A stretch of DNA of 48,156 nucleotides from Streptococcaceae bacterium (GCA_031285775.1 JAITVN010000082.1:1-48156), one strand, 5' to 3'; positions 36,558 to 46,781 are shown, counted from the stretch's first letter. A program made the numbers and translations. Notes: generated by a model not told the origin, from the sequence alone.

Positions 36558-36834
36558 GACGACTTCTCCCTCCTTCTTCAAGATGCCTCATTTGTTCACT
36601 TTCACTAAATTCACAAACGTGAACTTTTTCTTTAAAAAAACAGTTTGCAACCTCTTCGTTTGATAGGTTGAGCAAGGAAATAGCTTTACAAATTTCTCTG
36701 CTTTTCCAGCAAACCTTATCATTCAGTCTTTTTGACGTTGAGCGCTCCGATAAGCCCATGGTATCAGCAAATTTATGCTGTGTCCCAAACTTCTCAGTAA
36801 TTTTTCTGATCAATATAGAATAATCGTAATGCAT
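36523..36834 (-). CDS. DUF739 Cro-like phage regulator
   Basis: The 103-residue product matches DUF739 phage proteins: YDYSILIRKITEKFGTQHKFADTMGLSERSTSKRLNDKVCWKSREICKAISLLNLSNEEVANCFF contains a helix-turn-helix and the DUF739 end strand. These stand where Cro stands in temperate Siphoviridae of Lactobacillales. The last 30 residues are charged and overlap the holin gene. It is transcribed from the promoter at 36878-36906, divergent from the CI-like gene. Confidence 0.82.
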   Translation of the reverse strand: MHYDYSILIRKITEKFGTQHKFADTMGLSERSTSKRLNDKVCWKSREICKAISLLNLSNEEVANCFFKEKVHVCEFSESEQMRHLEEGGRSRHAKDEKESIKE

Positions 36835-36877
36835 TTCCCCTCTTTTCTTGTTCGCGTTTTATGAACTTTCTAACCAT

Positions 36878-36906
36878 ACTTTATCACATAATATTCAGTC
36901 AGTCAA
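36878..36906 (-). promoter_or_regulatory. Promoter of the cro-like lysis operon
   Basis: TTGACT (36906-36901), 17 bases, TAAAGT (36883-36878) on the minus strand. Confidence 0.8.
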
Positions 36907-36915
36907 GAAAAGTGA

Positions 36916-36930
36916 TTCATGTATCATGAA
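36916..36930. promoter_or_regulatory. Palindromic operator between cI-like and cro-like genes
   Basis: TTCATGTATCATGAA is a perfect palindrome around a 3-base centre, placed between the two divergent -35 boxes (36906 and 36938). A related half-site, ATGAACTTTC, lies near 36861-36870 past the cro -10. It is the natural binding site for the CI-like and Cro-like pair. Confidence 0.7.
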
Positions 36931-36937
36931 CTTTTTC

Positions 36938-36967
36938 TTTGTATTTTTAGAAAACTTATGCTATAGT
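36938..36967 (+). promoter_or_regulatory. Promoter giving a leaderless cI-like mRNA
   Basis: TTTGTA at 36938-36943, 18 bases, TGC-TATAGT with the -10 at 36962-36967, then six bases and the ATG at 36974. No ribosome binding site is present. Confidence 0.7.
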
Positions 36968-36973
36968 TAGTGT

Positions 36974-37390
36974 ATGAGAGTGACTACAGGAAATCGATTA
37001 AAGCAAATAATGACAGAGAAGGGAATAAAGCAAGTTGACATCCTCAACTTGTCGCAGCCTTTCCAGAAAAAACTGCAAATTAAAATGGGAAAAAGTGCGC
37101 TGTCGCAATATGTGAATGACGTACAATCACCTGATCAGAACAGATTATTTTTGTTATCGCAAACGCTCAGAGTTTCGGAAGCATGGCTAATGGGTTTTGA
37201 TGTGCCGCAGACGGATCAGATTGAAATAGTTCACGAAAATAATACCCATGAATCTGAAAAAGTGGACTTACAAAAAATACTCCAACCTGAATTAGAGTTG
37301 AGTTTCGGGGACACTTTACTCACAGCTGATCAAGCGAGAAAACTGAGAAGACTGTTGAATGTCTACCTCATTGATGCGCTCAACCTCTGA
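36974..37390 (+). CDS. CI-like XRE-family repressor, short form
   Basis: The N-terminal 75 residues (GNRLKQIMTEKGIKQVDILNL...GKSALSQYVNDVQSPDQNRLFLLSQTLRVSEAWLMGFD) are the helix-turn-helix domain of lactococcal and streptococcal phage repressors. The full-length phage proteins continue with an S24 autocleavage domain; here only 60 residues follow (helical, ending in a stop), so the RecA-induced cleavage domain is absent. The repressor would need another signal to release the lysis operon. The start is predicted to be leaderless. Confidence 0.85.
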   Translation: MRVTTGNRLKQIMTEKGIKQVDILNLSQPFQKKLQIKMGKSALSQYVNDVQSPDQNRLFLLSQTLRVSEAWLMGFDVPQTDQIEIVHENNTHESEKVDLQKILQPELELSFGDTLLTADQARKLRRLLNVYLIDALNL

Positions 37391-37476
37391 CATCATTTGG
37401 AGACCCTTAACCCTGAATTAACTAAACGTCTGCCTGGCTGAATCAGGTAAACCGGGACCATAGTACTGAAGTCCGC

Positions 37477-37538
37477 AAAAAAAGAGTCTAGAATATTGCA
37501 TTATCCGAGGTGATAATGTAACTTTCTAGGCTCTTTTT
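37477..37538. terminator. Long bidirectional terminator between cI-like and PTS IIA genes
   Basis: AAAAAGAG-CTAGAA pairs with TTTCTAG-CTCTTTTT, enclosing an inner GCATTATC/GATAATGT stem. A run precedes and a T run follows, so it works for both convergent genes. Confidence 0.85.
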
Positions 37539-37581
37539 AGCTCGTAAAGTGAAAAGTAAAATACAAGGAAGTCAGGATTGA

Positions 37582-38070
37582 CTATTTGGAACTGGCTCTG
37601 CCAATGATTCCACCTGCAGTGACTTCGCCATAATCAACTGAAAAATCTTTCAGTTTCTCTTTCGTGTTCGTAAAAATGACCATAGAGGTTTTTGACAGGC
37701 CTGCGGCTTCAATGGCTGAAAGATCCACACTGCCGATTTCGCAGGCGCCTTCCACATTGTCGTCCACCTCAACTGTGTAATGATAAGGATCGCCGTTTAG
37801 TGAAACGGTGTCAATACCGATATGCAGCAGGATTTCGAGTCCATCTTCACGTGCAAAGCCAATTGCATGCCCGTTCAGCAGGGTTATTTTTCCGGAAACA
37901 GGTGCAAAAATTTTACCCTCAGTGGGATCGATCGCGAAGCCTTCTCCCATCAACTTTTGAGAAAAGACGGTATCTGTGGTCTCTTCAATTTTGAAAACTC
38001 TCCCTGAAAATGGGGCGTAGAGCATTTCATCAGACTTTATTTCTTCTTTGTTATTTGCTATGTCAAGCAT
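37582..38070 (-). CDS. PTS glucose-type EIIA component
   Basis: The 162-residue single-domain protein is an EIIA-Glc relative. LYAPFSGRVFKIEETTD and the KIFAPVSGKITLLNGHAIGF segment lead to the active-site His in GLEILLHIGIDTV near residue 90. It takes phosphate from HPr and passes it to an EIIB/EIIC that is not in the window. AAAGGA precedes the start. It is directly downstream of glmM on the same strand, an unusual neighbour that may tie sugar uptake to amino-sugar metabolism. Confidence 0.9.
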   Translation of the reverse strand: MLDIANNKEEIKSDEMLYAPFSGRVFKIEETTDTVFSQKLMGEGFAIDPTEGKIFAPVSGKITLLNGHAIGFAREDGLEILLHIGIDTVSLNGDPYHYTVEVDDNVEGACEIGSVDLSAIEAAGLSKTSMVIFTNTKEKLKDFSVDYGEVTAGGIIGRASSK

Positions 38071-38154
38071 GTTATTCCTTTCAAGGATTTTTTATTTTAG
38101 CTGTCTTTAATTTAACAGATCTAAATCTTTCTTTTTCTGAAACTTTTAGATAGT

Positions 38155-39516
38155 TCAGGACGTTTTTCCGATCTGGGCTTTTACAACATTCACGATGCTG
38201 TCAACAACATCATCCACTTGCACTTGAGTCGGTGCCTCTGCCATCACACGCAAAAGCGGTTCTGTCCCACTTGAGCGCACCAGTATTCTGCCGCTTTCAC
38301 CAAGTAGGGCTTCTTTTTCTGCAATGATCTGTTGAATCGCCGGATTGTCTTGCCAAGTGTCTTTGTATTCAAGCTTTTCTAGCCTGACATTGACGAGTTT
38401 CTGAGGGTAAATTGTCACTTCGCTAGCCAAGTCAGAAAGCTTTTTCCCAGTGTCCCGCATTACCTTTAGAAGCTGAATACTCGACAGTTGCCCATCACCC
38501 GTCGGACTGTAATCAAGAAAAATCATGTGCCCGGATTGCTCGCCGCCAAAATTGTAGCCGGATTTTTTCATTTCTTCTACAACATAGCGGTCACCAACTG
38601 CGGTCACTACGGATTTCAGTCCAAGATCAGAAATCCCATTGTGAAATCCTAAATTTGACATGACCGTTGTAACGACGGCATTCTGCGCCAGTTTACCTTT
38701 TTTTGACAAATACTTGGCCAGGATGTACATAATTCTGTCGCCGTCAATCACTCTGCCTTTTTCATCAACTGCAATCAGACGATCACCATCCCCATCGTAA
38801 GCAAAACCAGCATTCGCGCCGACTTCCAGCACTTTTTCCGCCAGCTTTTCAGGGTGGGTTGAACCGATATTGTCATTAATATTTAAGCCATCTGGATGCT
38901 CTCCGATCACTTTAATGTCAGCCTCTAAATCTAGATAGACAGAACGCGCCGTTGTGTATGTGGCACCATTGGCTGTGTCTAATACAATCTTGTAGCCCTC
39001 AAAGCTGCCATCTGCAGTTCCTTCAAGAAAAGTGATGTACTTTTGCTTGGCTTCCTTGTATTCGTTGAGCCTGCCAAGTCCTTCAGCAGAAGGGCGAGGA
39101 AGATTATCTACTGGTGCGTCAATCAGTGCTTCGATTTCTAATTCCTGCGCATCGTCTAATTTAAAACCATCGCTGCCGAAGAATTTTATGCCATTGTCAA
39201 GGGCTGGATTATGACTGGCAGTGATCATAACGCCTGATGAAGCGCCATCTTTTTTTACTAAATAGGCCAGGCCTGGTGTCGCAATCACACCTAAATCATA
39301 AACTTCAATCCCGACAGACAATAATCCGGAAATTAAACTGTTCGACAGCATCTGTCCAGAAATTCTCGTGTCGCGCGCCACATAAACTTTCGGTTGAGCG
39401 ACTTCGTGTTGACTTAGAACGTATCCGCCAAAACGTCCTAATTTAAATGCCATCTCTGGTGTAAGCTCTTTATTTGCCTCACCACGTACGCCATCTGTTC
39501 CAAAATATTTACCCAT
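38155..39516 (-). CDS. glmM: Phosphoglucosamine mutase GlmM
   Basis: Interconverts glucosamine 6- and 1-phosphate for peptidoglycan. The 453-residue protein has the phosphoserine loop [18 protein letters not shown] near residue 100, the metal loop DGDGDR near 242, the sugar-binding GGEQSGH near 325 and the phosphate-binding [14 protein letters not shown] near 410. A clear ribosome site (AGAGGAG) precedes the ATG. In Firmicutes GlmM binds and inhibits CdaA, and here it is the third gene after cdaA and cdaR as usual. Confidence 0.98.
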   Translation of the reverse strand: MGKYFGTDGVRGEANKELTPEMAFKLGRFGGYVLSQHEVAQPKVYVARDTRISGQMLSNSLISGLLSVGIEVYDLGVIATPGLAYLVKKDGASSGVMITASHNPALDNGIKFFGSDGFKLDDAQELEIEALIDAPVDNLPRPSAEGLGRLNEYKEAKQKYITFLEGTADGSFEGYKIVLDTANGATYTTARSVYLDLEADIKVIGEHPDGLNINDNIGSTHPEKLAEKVLEVGANAGFAYDGDGDRLIAVDEKGRVIDGDRIMYILAKYLSKKGKLAQNAVVTTVMSNLGFHNGISDLGLKSVVTAVGDRYVVEEMKKSGYNFGGEQSGHMIFLDYSPTGDGQLSSIQLLKVMRDTGKKLSDLASEVTIYPQKLVNVRLEKLEYKDTWQDNPAIQQIIAEKEALLGESGRILVRSSGTEPLLRVMAEAPTQVQVDDVVDSIVNVVKAQIGKTS

Positions 39517-39551
39517 TTTTTCTCCTCTAAACTAAATACTTCTATGTGAAA

Positions 39552-40307
39552 TTAATTACTATTGCTCGAACTCGAACTTGAGCTTGAGCTTGAGCTTGAA
39601 CTCTGTTTATCTTTCACAATTTTAACGGTCATTTTAACCGTAGAATCCGACAATTTTGCTGGCACAATATTACCAGCTTCATCTACAGCAATTAGGCCGA
39701 CTGTAGCTGTTGATTCATTTGTCAAGTCAGTACTGGAAGGCAATACCGCTTCAACTTTGGAGATGTTTTTAATCGAATTGGTTCCAGCAATAACATCAAC
39801 CTTGTCATAACTTAAAGACACACTGTCTATATGATAACCTTCAGGTATCAGTGAATTATCAACGACTTTATCAATTTTAAAAGATTTCGTCTGCATTTTT
39901 TCAATCATCACATTCATTATCGAAGGATTGGTCTTGGCGTTCACTGTTTTGGTCAAATTCTCTACACTAATCGGGACTTTATGCTCGCCGACGGACATCT
40001 TATTCAGATCTGCTACGAGTTTAAATGTTCGCTTATCTGTAGACTTTTCCTGCAGAAGCTCGATCTGATTGTAAGAGGTAAGTGTGACGGTGGCTGTACT
40101 CGTGTAACCTGAAATAAAGTATTTTGAATCATCATATTTGATCTCAATCGGGATGTCCTTTAAAGTTGTAGAAAAAACTTGACCATCTGTCGAATTTCTT
40201 CCTTCATTTCGTGATGTCGTCGTTGTGGCGTTTACAAACAAAATCAGAGCGAGTATGACACTTACCACCGCAAGAAATGCACGGGAATTAAAAATCTTTG
40301 AAATCAT
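39552..40307 (-). CDS. cdaR: YbbR-domain regulator of CdaA (CdaR)
   Basis: CdaR regulates the c-di-AMP synthase from the outside of the membrane. The 251-residue protein has one N-terminal membrane helix (about 9-27) and two YbbR repeats (about 45-130 and 135-215). The C-terminus is a run of 13 serines with two final Asn-Ser residues, encoded in large part by a hexanucleotide repeat. It starts four bases inside cdaA (ATGA overlap). Compared with many CdaR it is short, with about two YbbR domains rather than three or four. Confidence 0.93.
   Translation of the reverse strand: MISKIFNSRAFLAVVSVILALILFVNATTTTSRNEGRNSTDGQVFSTTLKDIPIEIKYDDSKYFISGYTSTATVTLTSYNQIELLQEKSTDKRTFKLVADLNKMSVGEHKVPISVENLTKTVNAKTNPSIMNVMIEKMQTKSFKIDKVVDNSLIPEGYHIDSVSLSYDKVDVIAGTNSIKNISKVEAVLPSSTDLTNESTATVGLIAVDEAGNIVPAKLSDSTVKMTVKIVKDKQSSSSSSSSSSSSSNSN
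39565..39603. repeat. Hexanucleotide repeat in the poly-Ser tail of cdaR
   Basis: GAGCTT and the near-identical GAACTC/GAACTT units are repeated about six times in tandem, encoding Ser-Ser pairs on the minus strand. Slippage by one unit would change the tail by two serines without a frame change. Confidence 0.75.
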
Positions 40308-41209
40308 TTTTTCTCCCCTTTCTTAACATGTTCCTTATTATGCTTCACAAAGAAACTGGTCAGATTTGCCAAACTTCCTGTATGTTCTTCGGATGTATTG
40401 GATAAATGTTCGGTCAGGATATGATGAAAACGCTCAGCAGACAAATCCGAGTAAAGGACGCCTTGATTGGCAACGGAAATGCCGCCAGTTTCTTCGGAAA
40501 CGACTAAAACTAAGGCATCTGAAACCTCGGAAAGCCCGATCGCTGCACGATGCCTGGTTCCGAATTTTTTGGAAATATTTGCACGCTCTGTCAAGGGAAG
40601 GTAGGCACTGGTAACTGCAATTTTATCCCCCTGAACAATGACTGCGCCATCATGGAGCGGTGTATTTGGAATGAAAATGTTGATGATCAACTCGGAGCTG
40701 ATAATTGCATCAAGCTTTATGCCAGTCGCCGCGTATTCTTCAAGTGTCTGTGAACGCTCAATTGCAATCAGCGCGCCAATCTTTCGCTTTGACATATAGT
40801 CAAACGATTTTTCATAGGCAGAAATCTGAGCATTGGTTTCTCCTTCTTCTTTGTTGCGCATGTTGCCGATCAAATTGGTCGTGTGTCCCAAACGCTCCAA
40901 TGCTTGTCTGATTTCTGGCTGAAAGATAATAATCAGGGCCACAACACCATAAATAATTACCTGATTGAGCAGCCATTTTAGAGTGGGTAATCCAATCAAA
41001 CCTGCTAACAAGTCCAGCACGATGAACAGCAAAACGCCGCGAACCAGGATCATGAGTCGCGTTCCCTGCACAAAACGAGCCAGACGATAAATAATCACTG
41101 CCACAATTGCAATATCAAGAACAGATACAAACAAATGCCAAGGATTACTATTCTGGGCAATTAACTGCTGCCAAAAAGCAGGATTAAACATATCCGTAAG
41201 ATTATTCAT
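40304..41209 (-). CDS. cdaA: Diadenylate cyclase CdaA
   Basis: Makes c-di-AMP from two ATP at the membrane. The 301-residue protein has three N-terminal membrane helices (about 25-95), then the DAC domain with DGA at residues 187-189 in PLHDGAVIV and RHR at 219-221 in FGTRHRAAIG, followed by VSEETGGISVA. A 40-residue charged tail ends in KKGEKK. GGAAAG precedes the start. It lies in the conserved cdaA-cdaR-glmM order and follows dagK by 17 bases. Confidence 0.98.
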   Translation of the reverse strand: MNNLTDMFNPAFWQQLIAQNSNPWHLFVSVLDIAIVAVIIYRLARFVQGTRLMILVRGVLLFIVLDLLAGLIGLPTLKWLLNQVIIYGVVALIIIFQPEIRQALERLGHTTNLIGNMRNKEEGETNAQISAYEKSFDYMSKRKIGALIAIERSQTLEEYAATGIKLDAIISSELIINIFIPNTPLHDGAVIVQGDKIAVTSAYLPLTERANISKKFGTRHRAAIGLSEVSDALVLVVSEETGGISVANQGVLYSDLSAERFHHILTEHLSNTSEEHTGSLANLTSFFVKHNKEHVKKGEKK

Positions 41210-41226
41210 ATAACACTTTCCATACC

Positions 41227-42288
41227 TCAGTTTTCAGCCGATTCATCATTGGACTCACTGTCTGACTCTTCCTTTTGATTTTCAATTTTTTCAGCCTCCC
41301 GAGCGAATTTCTTTGCAATGACTTCCATTGCCAAGTCTCCCTCATCAAGCTGATAGTTCTCATCTGGCACCTCGTCAAGATTGGCATAACATTCGATGCC
41401 AGCTTTAATATTGTCAAATTCGACTGGTGCCTGCCCGCCATATTCTCCATCGAGATTGATGAGCCAACGCTCCGAATTAAGCGGTTCTAACTTAATGTTC
41501 TTTGCTTTGATATATTCAATGTTCACATCTGTCATATGCCGCCCAGAGCCATTTGCCACAATTGCAAGCAATGCCAGCAGCTCGATCAAATTGTCGGTTT
41601 TAACCAGAATCAAGGTAAACAAGCCATCGTTGAGCTTGGCATCTGGTGCGATATTTTCGAATCCGCCAACCGAGTTGGTCAACGCGCAAAAGAACATAGA
41701 AATGTCTTCTTCAATTGTTTTCCCATCATACGTGATGCGGACCGGCGATTTTTTTACTCTGGGTAGAAGCTCAGCCCCCTTGGTCAAATATGCCAAATAG
41801 CCAAAAACTGTTTTCATCTGGGAAGGCACTGCATAGGTCAACTCTGTCAATGCGCCTGCAGCGGCAATGTTGATAAAGTAGCTGCCTGCTTCGTTATTCA
41901 CTCGGCCGACATCAATCCCTAAGACCTGCTTTTTACCAACAATCTCAACCGCTTTGACAGGATTGCCGCGCGGTATCTTCAGTGCCCGCGCAAAATCATT
42001 CGTCGTACCAACTGGAATAACTGCCATTTGCGGACGCTGACTGCGGTGAACAGACATGATTCCATTGACAACCTCATTGAGGGTGCCGTCCCCGCCTGCA
42101 GCTACAAGTAAGTCGTAATCTAAGGCAGAGCAGCGTGCCGCTTCTATTTGAGCCGAATGAGGCTCAGGACTGGTCGCAAAAGTCGAGGTCTCGTAGCCAT
42201 AGCCTTCCAGCTTATCTAGAATATCCGCAATGTGCTTTTTGATAATTTCTTGACCACTTGTAGGATTATAAATCAGCCGTGCTTTCAT
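41227..42288 (-). CDS. dagK: Diacylglycerol/lipid kinase of the DagK/YegS type
   Basis: The soluble kinase phosphorylates diacylglycerol to recycle it from lipoteichoic acid synthesis. The 353-residue protein shows RLIYNPTSGQEIIKKH at the start, the nucleotide loop LLVAAGGDGTLNEVVNGI near residue 65, GTTNDFARAL near 95 and the C-terminal sandwich with LINLDGEYGGQAPV. The last 40 residues are acidic and probably disordered. AGAAAG lies upstream of the ATG. Confidence 0.93.
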   Translation of the reverse strand: MKARLIYNPTSGQEIIKKHIADILDKLEGYGYETSTFATSPEPHSAQIEAARCSALDYDLLVAAGGDGTLNEVVNGIMSVHRSQRPQMAVIPVGTTNDFARALKIPRGNPVKAVEIVGKKQVLGIDVGRVNNEAGSYFINIAAAGALTELTYAVPSQMKTVFGYLAYLTKGAELLPRVKKSPVRITYDGKTIEEDISMFFCALTNSVGGFENIAPDAKLNDGLFTLILVKTDNLIELLALLAIVANGSGRHMTDVNIEYIKAKNIKLEPLNSERWLINLDGEYGGQAPVEFDNIKAGIECYANLDEVPDENYQLDEGDLAMEVIAKKFAREAEKIENQKEESDSESNDESAEN

Positions 42289-42318
42289 AGATTTTGCTTC
42301 TTTCTAGTTATTATTTTT

Positions 42319-44298
<1,980 letters not shown>

Positions 44299-44310
44299 AC
44301 ATAAATAAGC

Positions 44311-44338
44311 TTGCTTTTACAGGAAAATCTGATATAAT
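44311..44338 (+). promoter_or_regulatory. Promoter of tRNA-Cys
   Basis: TTGCTT at 44311-44316, 16 bases, TATAAT at 44333-44338, 42 bases before the tRNA. Confidence 0.8.
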
Positions 44339-44380
44339 AAAAAAGTTCGTGGAATCACGAATTCGCCCTTTTTTTGGCAC

Positions 44381-44451
44381 GGCGCTATAGTGAAGTGGTA
44401 ACACATGGCTCTGCAAAAGCCTAATCACCGGTTCAAATCCGGTTAGCGCCT
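44381..44451 (+). tRNA. tRNA-Cys (GCA)
   Basis: Acceptor GGCGCTA/TAGCGCC, loop CTGCAAA, anticodon GCA, discriminator T, as expected for cysteine. CCA is not encoded. The accessory region begins at its 3' end. Confidence 0.95.
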
Positions 44452-44454
44452 AAT

Positions 44455-44513
44455 AAAGCAGTTACAGAGAATTACGTGAATTAACGTAAGAGTACTCTGT
44501 GACTGCTTTTTCA
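44455..44513 (+). terminator. Terminator of tRNA-Cys
   Basis: AAAGCAGT-T-ACAGAG pairs with CTCTGT-G-ACTGCTTT over 15 positions (one G-T pair), followed by TTTTTCAG. A second small inverted repeat, TTACGT/ACGTAA, lies in its loop. Confidence 0.85.
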
Positions 44514-44716
44514 GTCTTTTTTTGAAAAATATTTTTCGTAGTTTTACGTACTTTCACGAAAAATCCGCCCCTTTTTCGCCCCTTTTCATCATTGCGTTTA
44601 GGGAAATAATCTTTTTTGTCCATCGTTCTGGATTATTTCAAATTAGTGCTAAATAATGCTTAAAAAAAGTTTACTCTCCAAACTAAAAGTCACTTCACAC
44701 AAACACCAACCACTGT
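44514..44716. other. Gene-free junction sequence of the accessory region
   Basis: The stretch holds CGCCCC-type tandem motifs near 44567-44585 (CGCCCCTTTTT and CGCCCCTTTTC) of the kind seen at ends of integrated elements. A minus-strand frame from an ATG near 44622 ends inside the tRNA-Cys terminator and is not a recognisable protein. No other gene is visible. Confidence 0.35.
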
Positions 44717-44749
44717 AGAAAAAACAAATGGAAAGGCTCCCCCCCTTTC
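44717..44749 (-). terminator. Candidate terminator of the accessory operon
   Basis: On the minus strand GAAAGG, seven-base G-rich loop, CCTTTC, then ATTTGTTTTTTC. It lies 138 bases after the lipoprotein stop. The loop contains a run of seven C/G. Confidence 0.5.
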
Positions 44750-44886
44750 TAATTCCAAGTAAAAAAATCTCTCAACTTAAAAAAGGAATGTGTCTAGATT
44801 TTAATTGAAGGAAAGGAAAGTTTGTGGGCCTATTATTATATGCACTTTCTGCCAAATCAGCATAAATATTATTGAAATTATCTAAA

Positions 44887-45282
44887 TCAGCCCTCATAAT
44901 TATTCCACCCCCCATCTCTTAGTATACTTATATCATCAATATAGTAGCTTCCATCAGGCATTGAATTTTCATTTTTCAATTCAAACGTTATCGAAACGTG
45001 TGACTGCTCAATATTGTTAAATTTTCCTTCCAAATTCAAAATAGTGCCTCCCCCCTGAGGTGTACCATTTCCTATCGTTCCAACCTCTACACTTTTCCAA
45101 TCAAATTGAACACTTGTGATATGTGGATTTTCACTCTTGATAGCATCCGTCCACTCTTTTTCGTGGGCTTTCAAATATGTGATTTGTCCGTCTGTGTTTG
45201 TGTGTTCTGTTGTCATGTTACATCCTCCTAAGCTGAATAATATCAGTAATCCTGTAAAAATAAGTAGTATTTTCTTTTTCAT
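44887..45282 (-). CDS. Small lipoprotein, possible immunity protein
   Basis: The 131-residue protein begins MKKKILLIFTGLLILFSLGGC, a lipoprotein signal with lipobox SLGGC (Cys at 21), followed by a globular domain with two parts, YLKAHEKEWTDAIKSENPHITSVQFDWKSVEVG and a strand-rich end (SHVSITFELKNENSMPDGSYYIDDISI). AGAGGG lies seven bases upstream of the ATG. The frame is open upstream and joins the truncated lipase fragment. Lipoproteins are the known immunity partners of type VII lipase toxins such as TslA, which is the ground for the guess. Confidence 0.75.
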   Translation of the reverse strand: MKKKILLIFTGLLILFSLGGCNMTTEHTNTDGQITYLKAHEKEWTDAIKSENPHITSVQFDWKSVEVGTIGNGTPQGGGTILNLEGKFNNIEQSHVSITFELKNENSMPDGSYYIDDISILRDGGWNNYEG

Positions 45283-45783
45283 AACTATTCCCTCTTTACC
45301 AATCTTGAGCATGTAGGCACTTTGTGAATACCCTGAAAGCTGTGCTACGGTAACACCGTCTATTTTAGCGACTTCTTTCACAAAGGCTTTCGCCTCATTA
45401 AATTGCCCTGAAGTTCCAGTTATCAGTCTTTGATCGGCACTAAGACCATCTGGTCCAAATGGAACTTCTGTTGAATCAGTTCCTGCGGCGACCACGATGG
45501 TTTGGGAAAGATCTGGCTGTCCGTTGATAATCGGCGCAACTGCCATTCCTTGAAAACCACTGCCTGCACCAGTAATTGGCCTGCTAATTCCTGTTTTGGG
45601 ATCAACATAAGTTCCTGTAGATTGTTGGTTGTTTTGGGTGGCAATAACTTGATATTTTTTCCCGCCTATTTCAAAAGGTTTACCTTCATTAATATTTTGA
45701 AAATCTTTCCCATCTTTCTTGTAATCAGGGTTGACTCCATAAGCTAATTCGTTTAGATCCTTTAATTGCTTATCTGTAACCAT
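45283..45783 (-). pseudogene. Truncated N-terminal lipase domain of a type VII-type effector
   Basis: The 167-codon piece starts MVTDKQLKDLNELAYGVNPDYKK and runs through KKYQVIATQNN, STGTYVDPKTGISRPITGAGSGFQGMAVAPI, TIVVAAGTDSTEV, FNEAKAFVKEVAKIDGVTVAQLSGYSQSAYMLKIG. It is an alpha/beta-hydrolase start with a nucleophile elbow GYSQS (GxSxS, not GxSxG). The gene stops just after the elbow and the frame continues into the lipoprotein, so the catalytic Asp and His and any LXG-like targeting domain are gone. The start codon follows the stop of the 45784 gene by no gap (TAAATG), so the fragment is still translated or coupled. Confidence 0.75.
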
Positions 45784-46722
45784 TTAAATTTTTTCCTTTC
45801 CTCCGACTGAATATCTAACTATTATTGGATTGTCAGTCTCTCCTCTATGTTTTTCTGCAAACTGTGTGCTGACTCCTATCCCATATTCTTGTGTCTCATA
45901 ATCCTCAGGTGTGTAACCTTCTGACATAAAATAATAATCATCCTTGTTTTTATGTCCTCTTGTCCAATCAGCCGTGATATAAAATGTTGAAAACCAAGAG
46001 CCAGTATTTTTATCTTCACTGGTTCCATCAAATACAATCTCTTCAATTCCAGAAAACTGCTTTTTCACATTTTTCGCGACAACTCGCTCATAGTCCCTGA
46101 TTTGTTCTTTCTCAGATTTGCTCATTGCTTTAGGCTCTGGCTTGATAAAAATATGGGTAATACCTGCGTCTATCCCTATCAAGGATATAATCGCTGCCAA
46201 GATACAAATTGCGGCTAAAATCTTACGATTTATGGGCTTCCTTTTCGTTGAATTCTTATCATTGATAGATTTTTTCTCTGTCTGATTAATCAGTTCAAGA
46301 ATTGTCTTCTCATCAATCTTGCGTCTTTTTAAATAAGACAATAGACAAAGAACAAATACTACGAGATTAACCGATGTACAGAACATATCAACGATAAGCA
46401 CTGATAATACCAGATTTACACTCCCTGTCACAAGCAAGGCTTTTCCCCAGCCTAAGCCCGAGATGCCTTTTATCTTCCTGAAAGCCTGCCAATAGATAAT
46501 CACAGAGATGATCTCAAGCAGCAGTGACCAAAGAATGTATTTTGAGGCTGGAAAATAATAAGAAATTGCAATGTAACTTATGACATCATTGCTAAAGGTG
46601 ATATTAAGTAACAGGATTATCCCAAAGATGCTTAGGGATAAGAGAGCGCTGTAAATGATACTTAGCGCAAGTACTATTCTTTTCGTTTGGATAATTTGTT
46701 TTTCAGTAGATTTATTTTTCAT
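45784..46722 (-). CDS. Membrane protein with extracellular C-terminal domain, possible immunity protein
   Basis: The 312-residue protein has four to five predicted membrane helices (about 18-42, 62-80, 92-110, 114-130 and 170-192) and a roughly 115-residue C-terminal domain outside the membrane (SKSEKEQIRDYERVVAKNVKKQFSGIEEIVFDGTSEDKNTGSWFSTFYITADWTRG...). I do not recognise the family. GGAGGTGAG lies before the ATG; a codon earlier is GTG. It lies between two lipase fragments, which is where immunity proteins of secreted effectors are placed. Confidence 0.7.
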   Translation of the reverse strand: MKNKSTEKQIIQTKRIVLALSIIYSALLSLSIFGIILLLNITFSNDVISYIAISYYFPASKYILWSLLLEIISVIIYWQAFRKIKGISGLGWGKALLVTGSVNLVLSVLIVDMFCTSVNLVVFVLCLLSYLKRRKIDEKTILELINQTEKKSINDKNSTKRKPINRKILAAICILAAIISLIGIDAGITHIFIKPEPKAMSKSEKEQIRDYERVVAKNVKKQFSGIEEIVFDGTSEDKNTGSWFSTFYITADWTRGHKNKDDYYFMSEGYTPEDYETQEYGIGVSTQFAEKHRGETDNPIIVRYSVGGKEKI

Positions 46723-46781
46723 CACTCACCTCCATCGGCAGCCGCAGCTTATCGTACTTTCGCCCGATAAAAGTATATATC

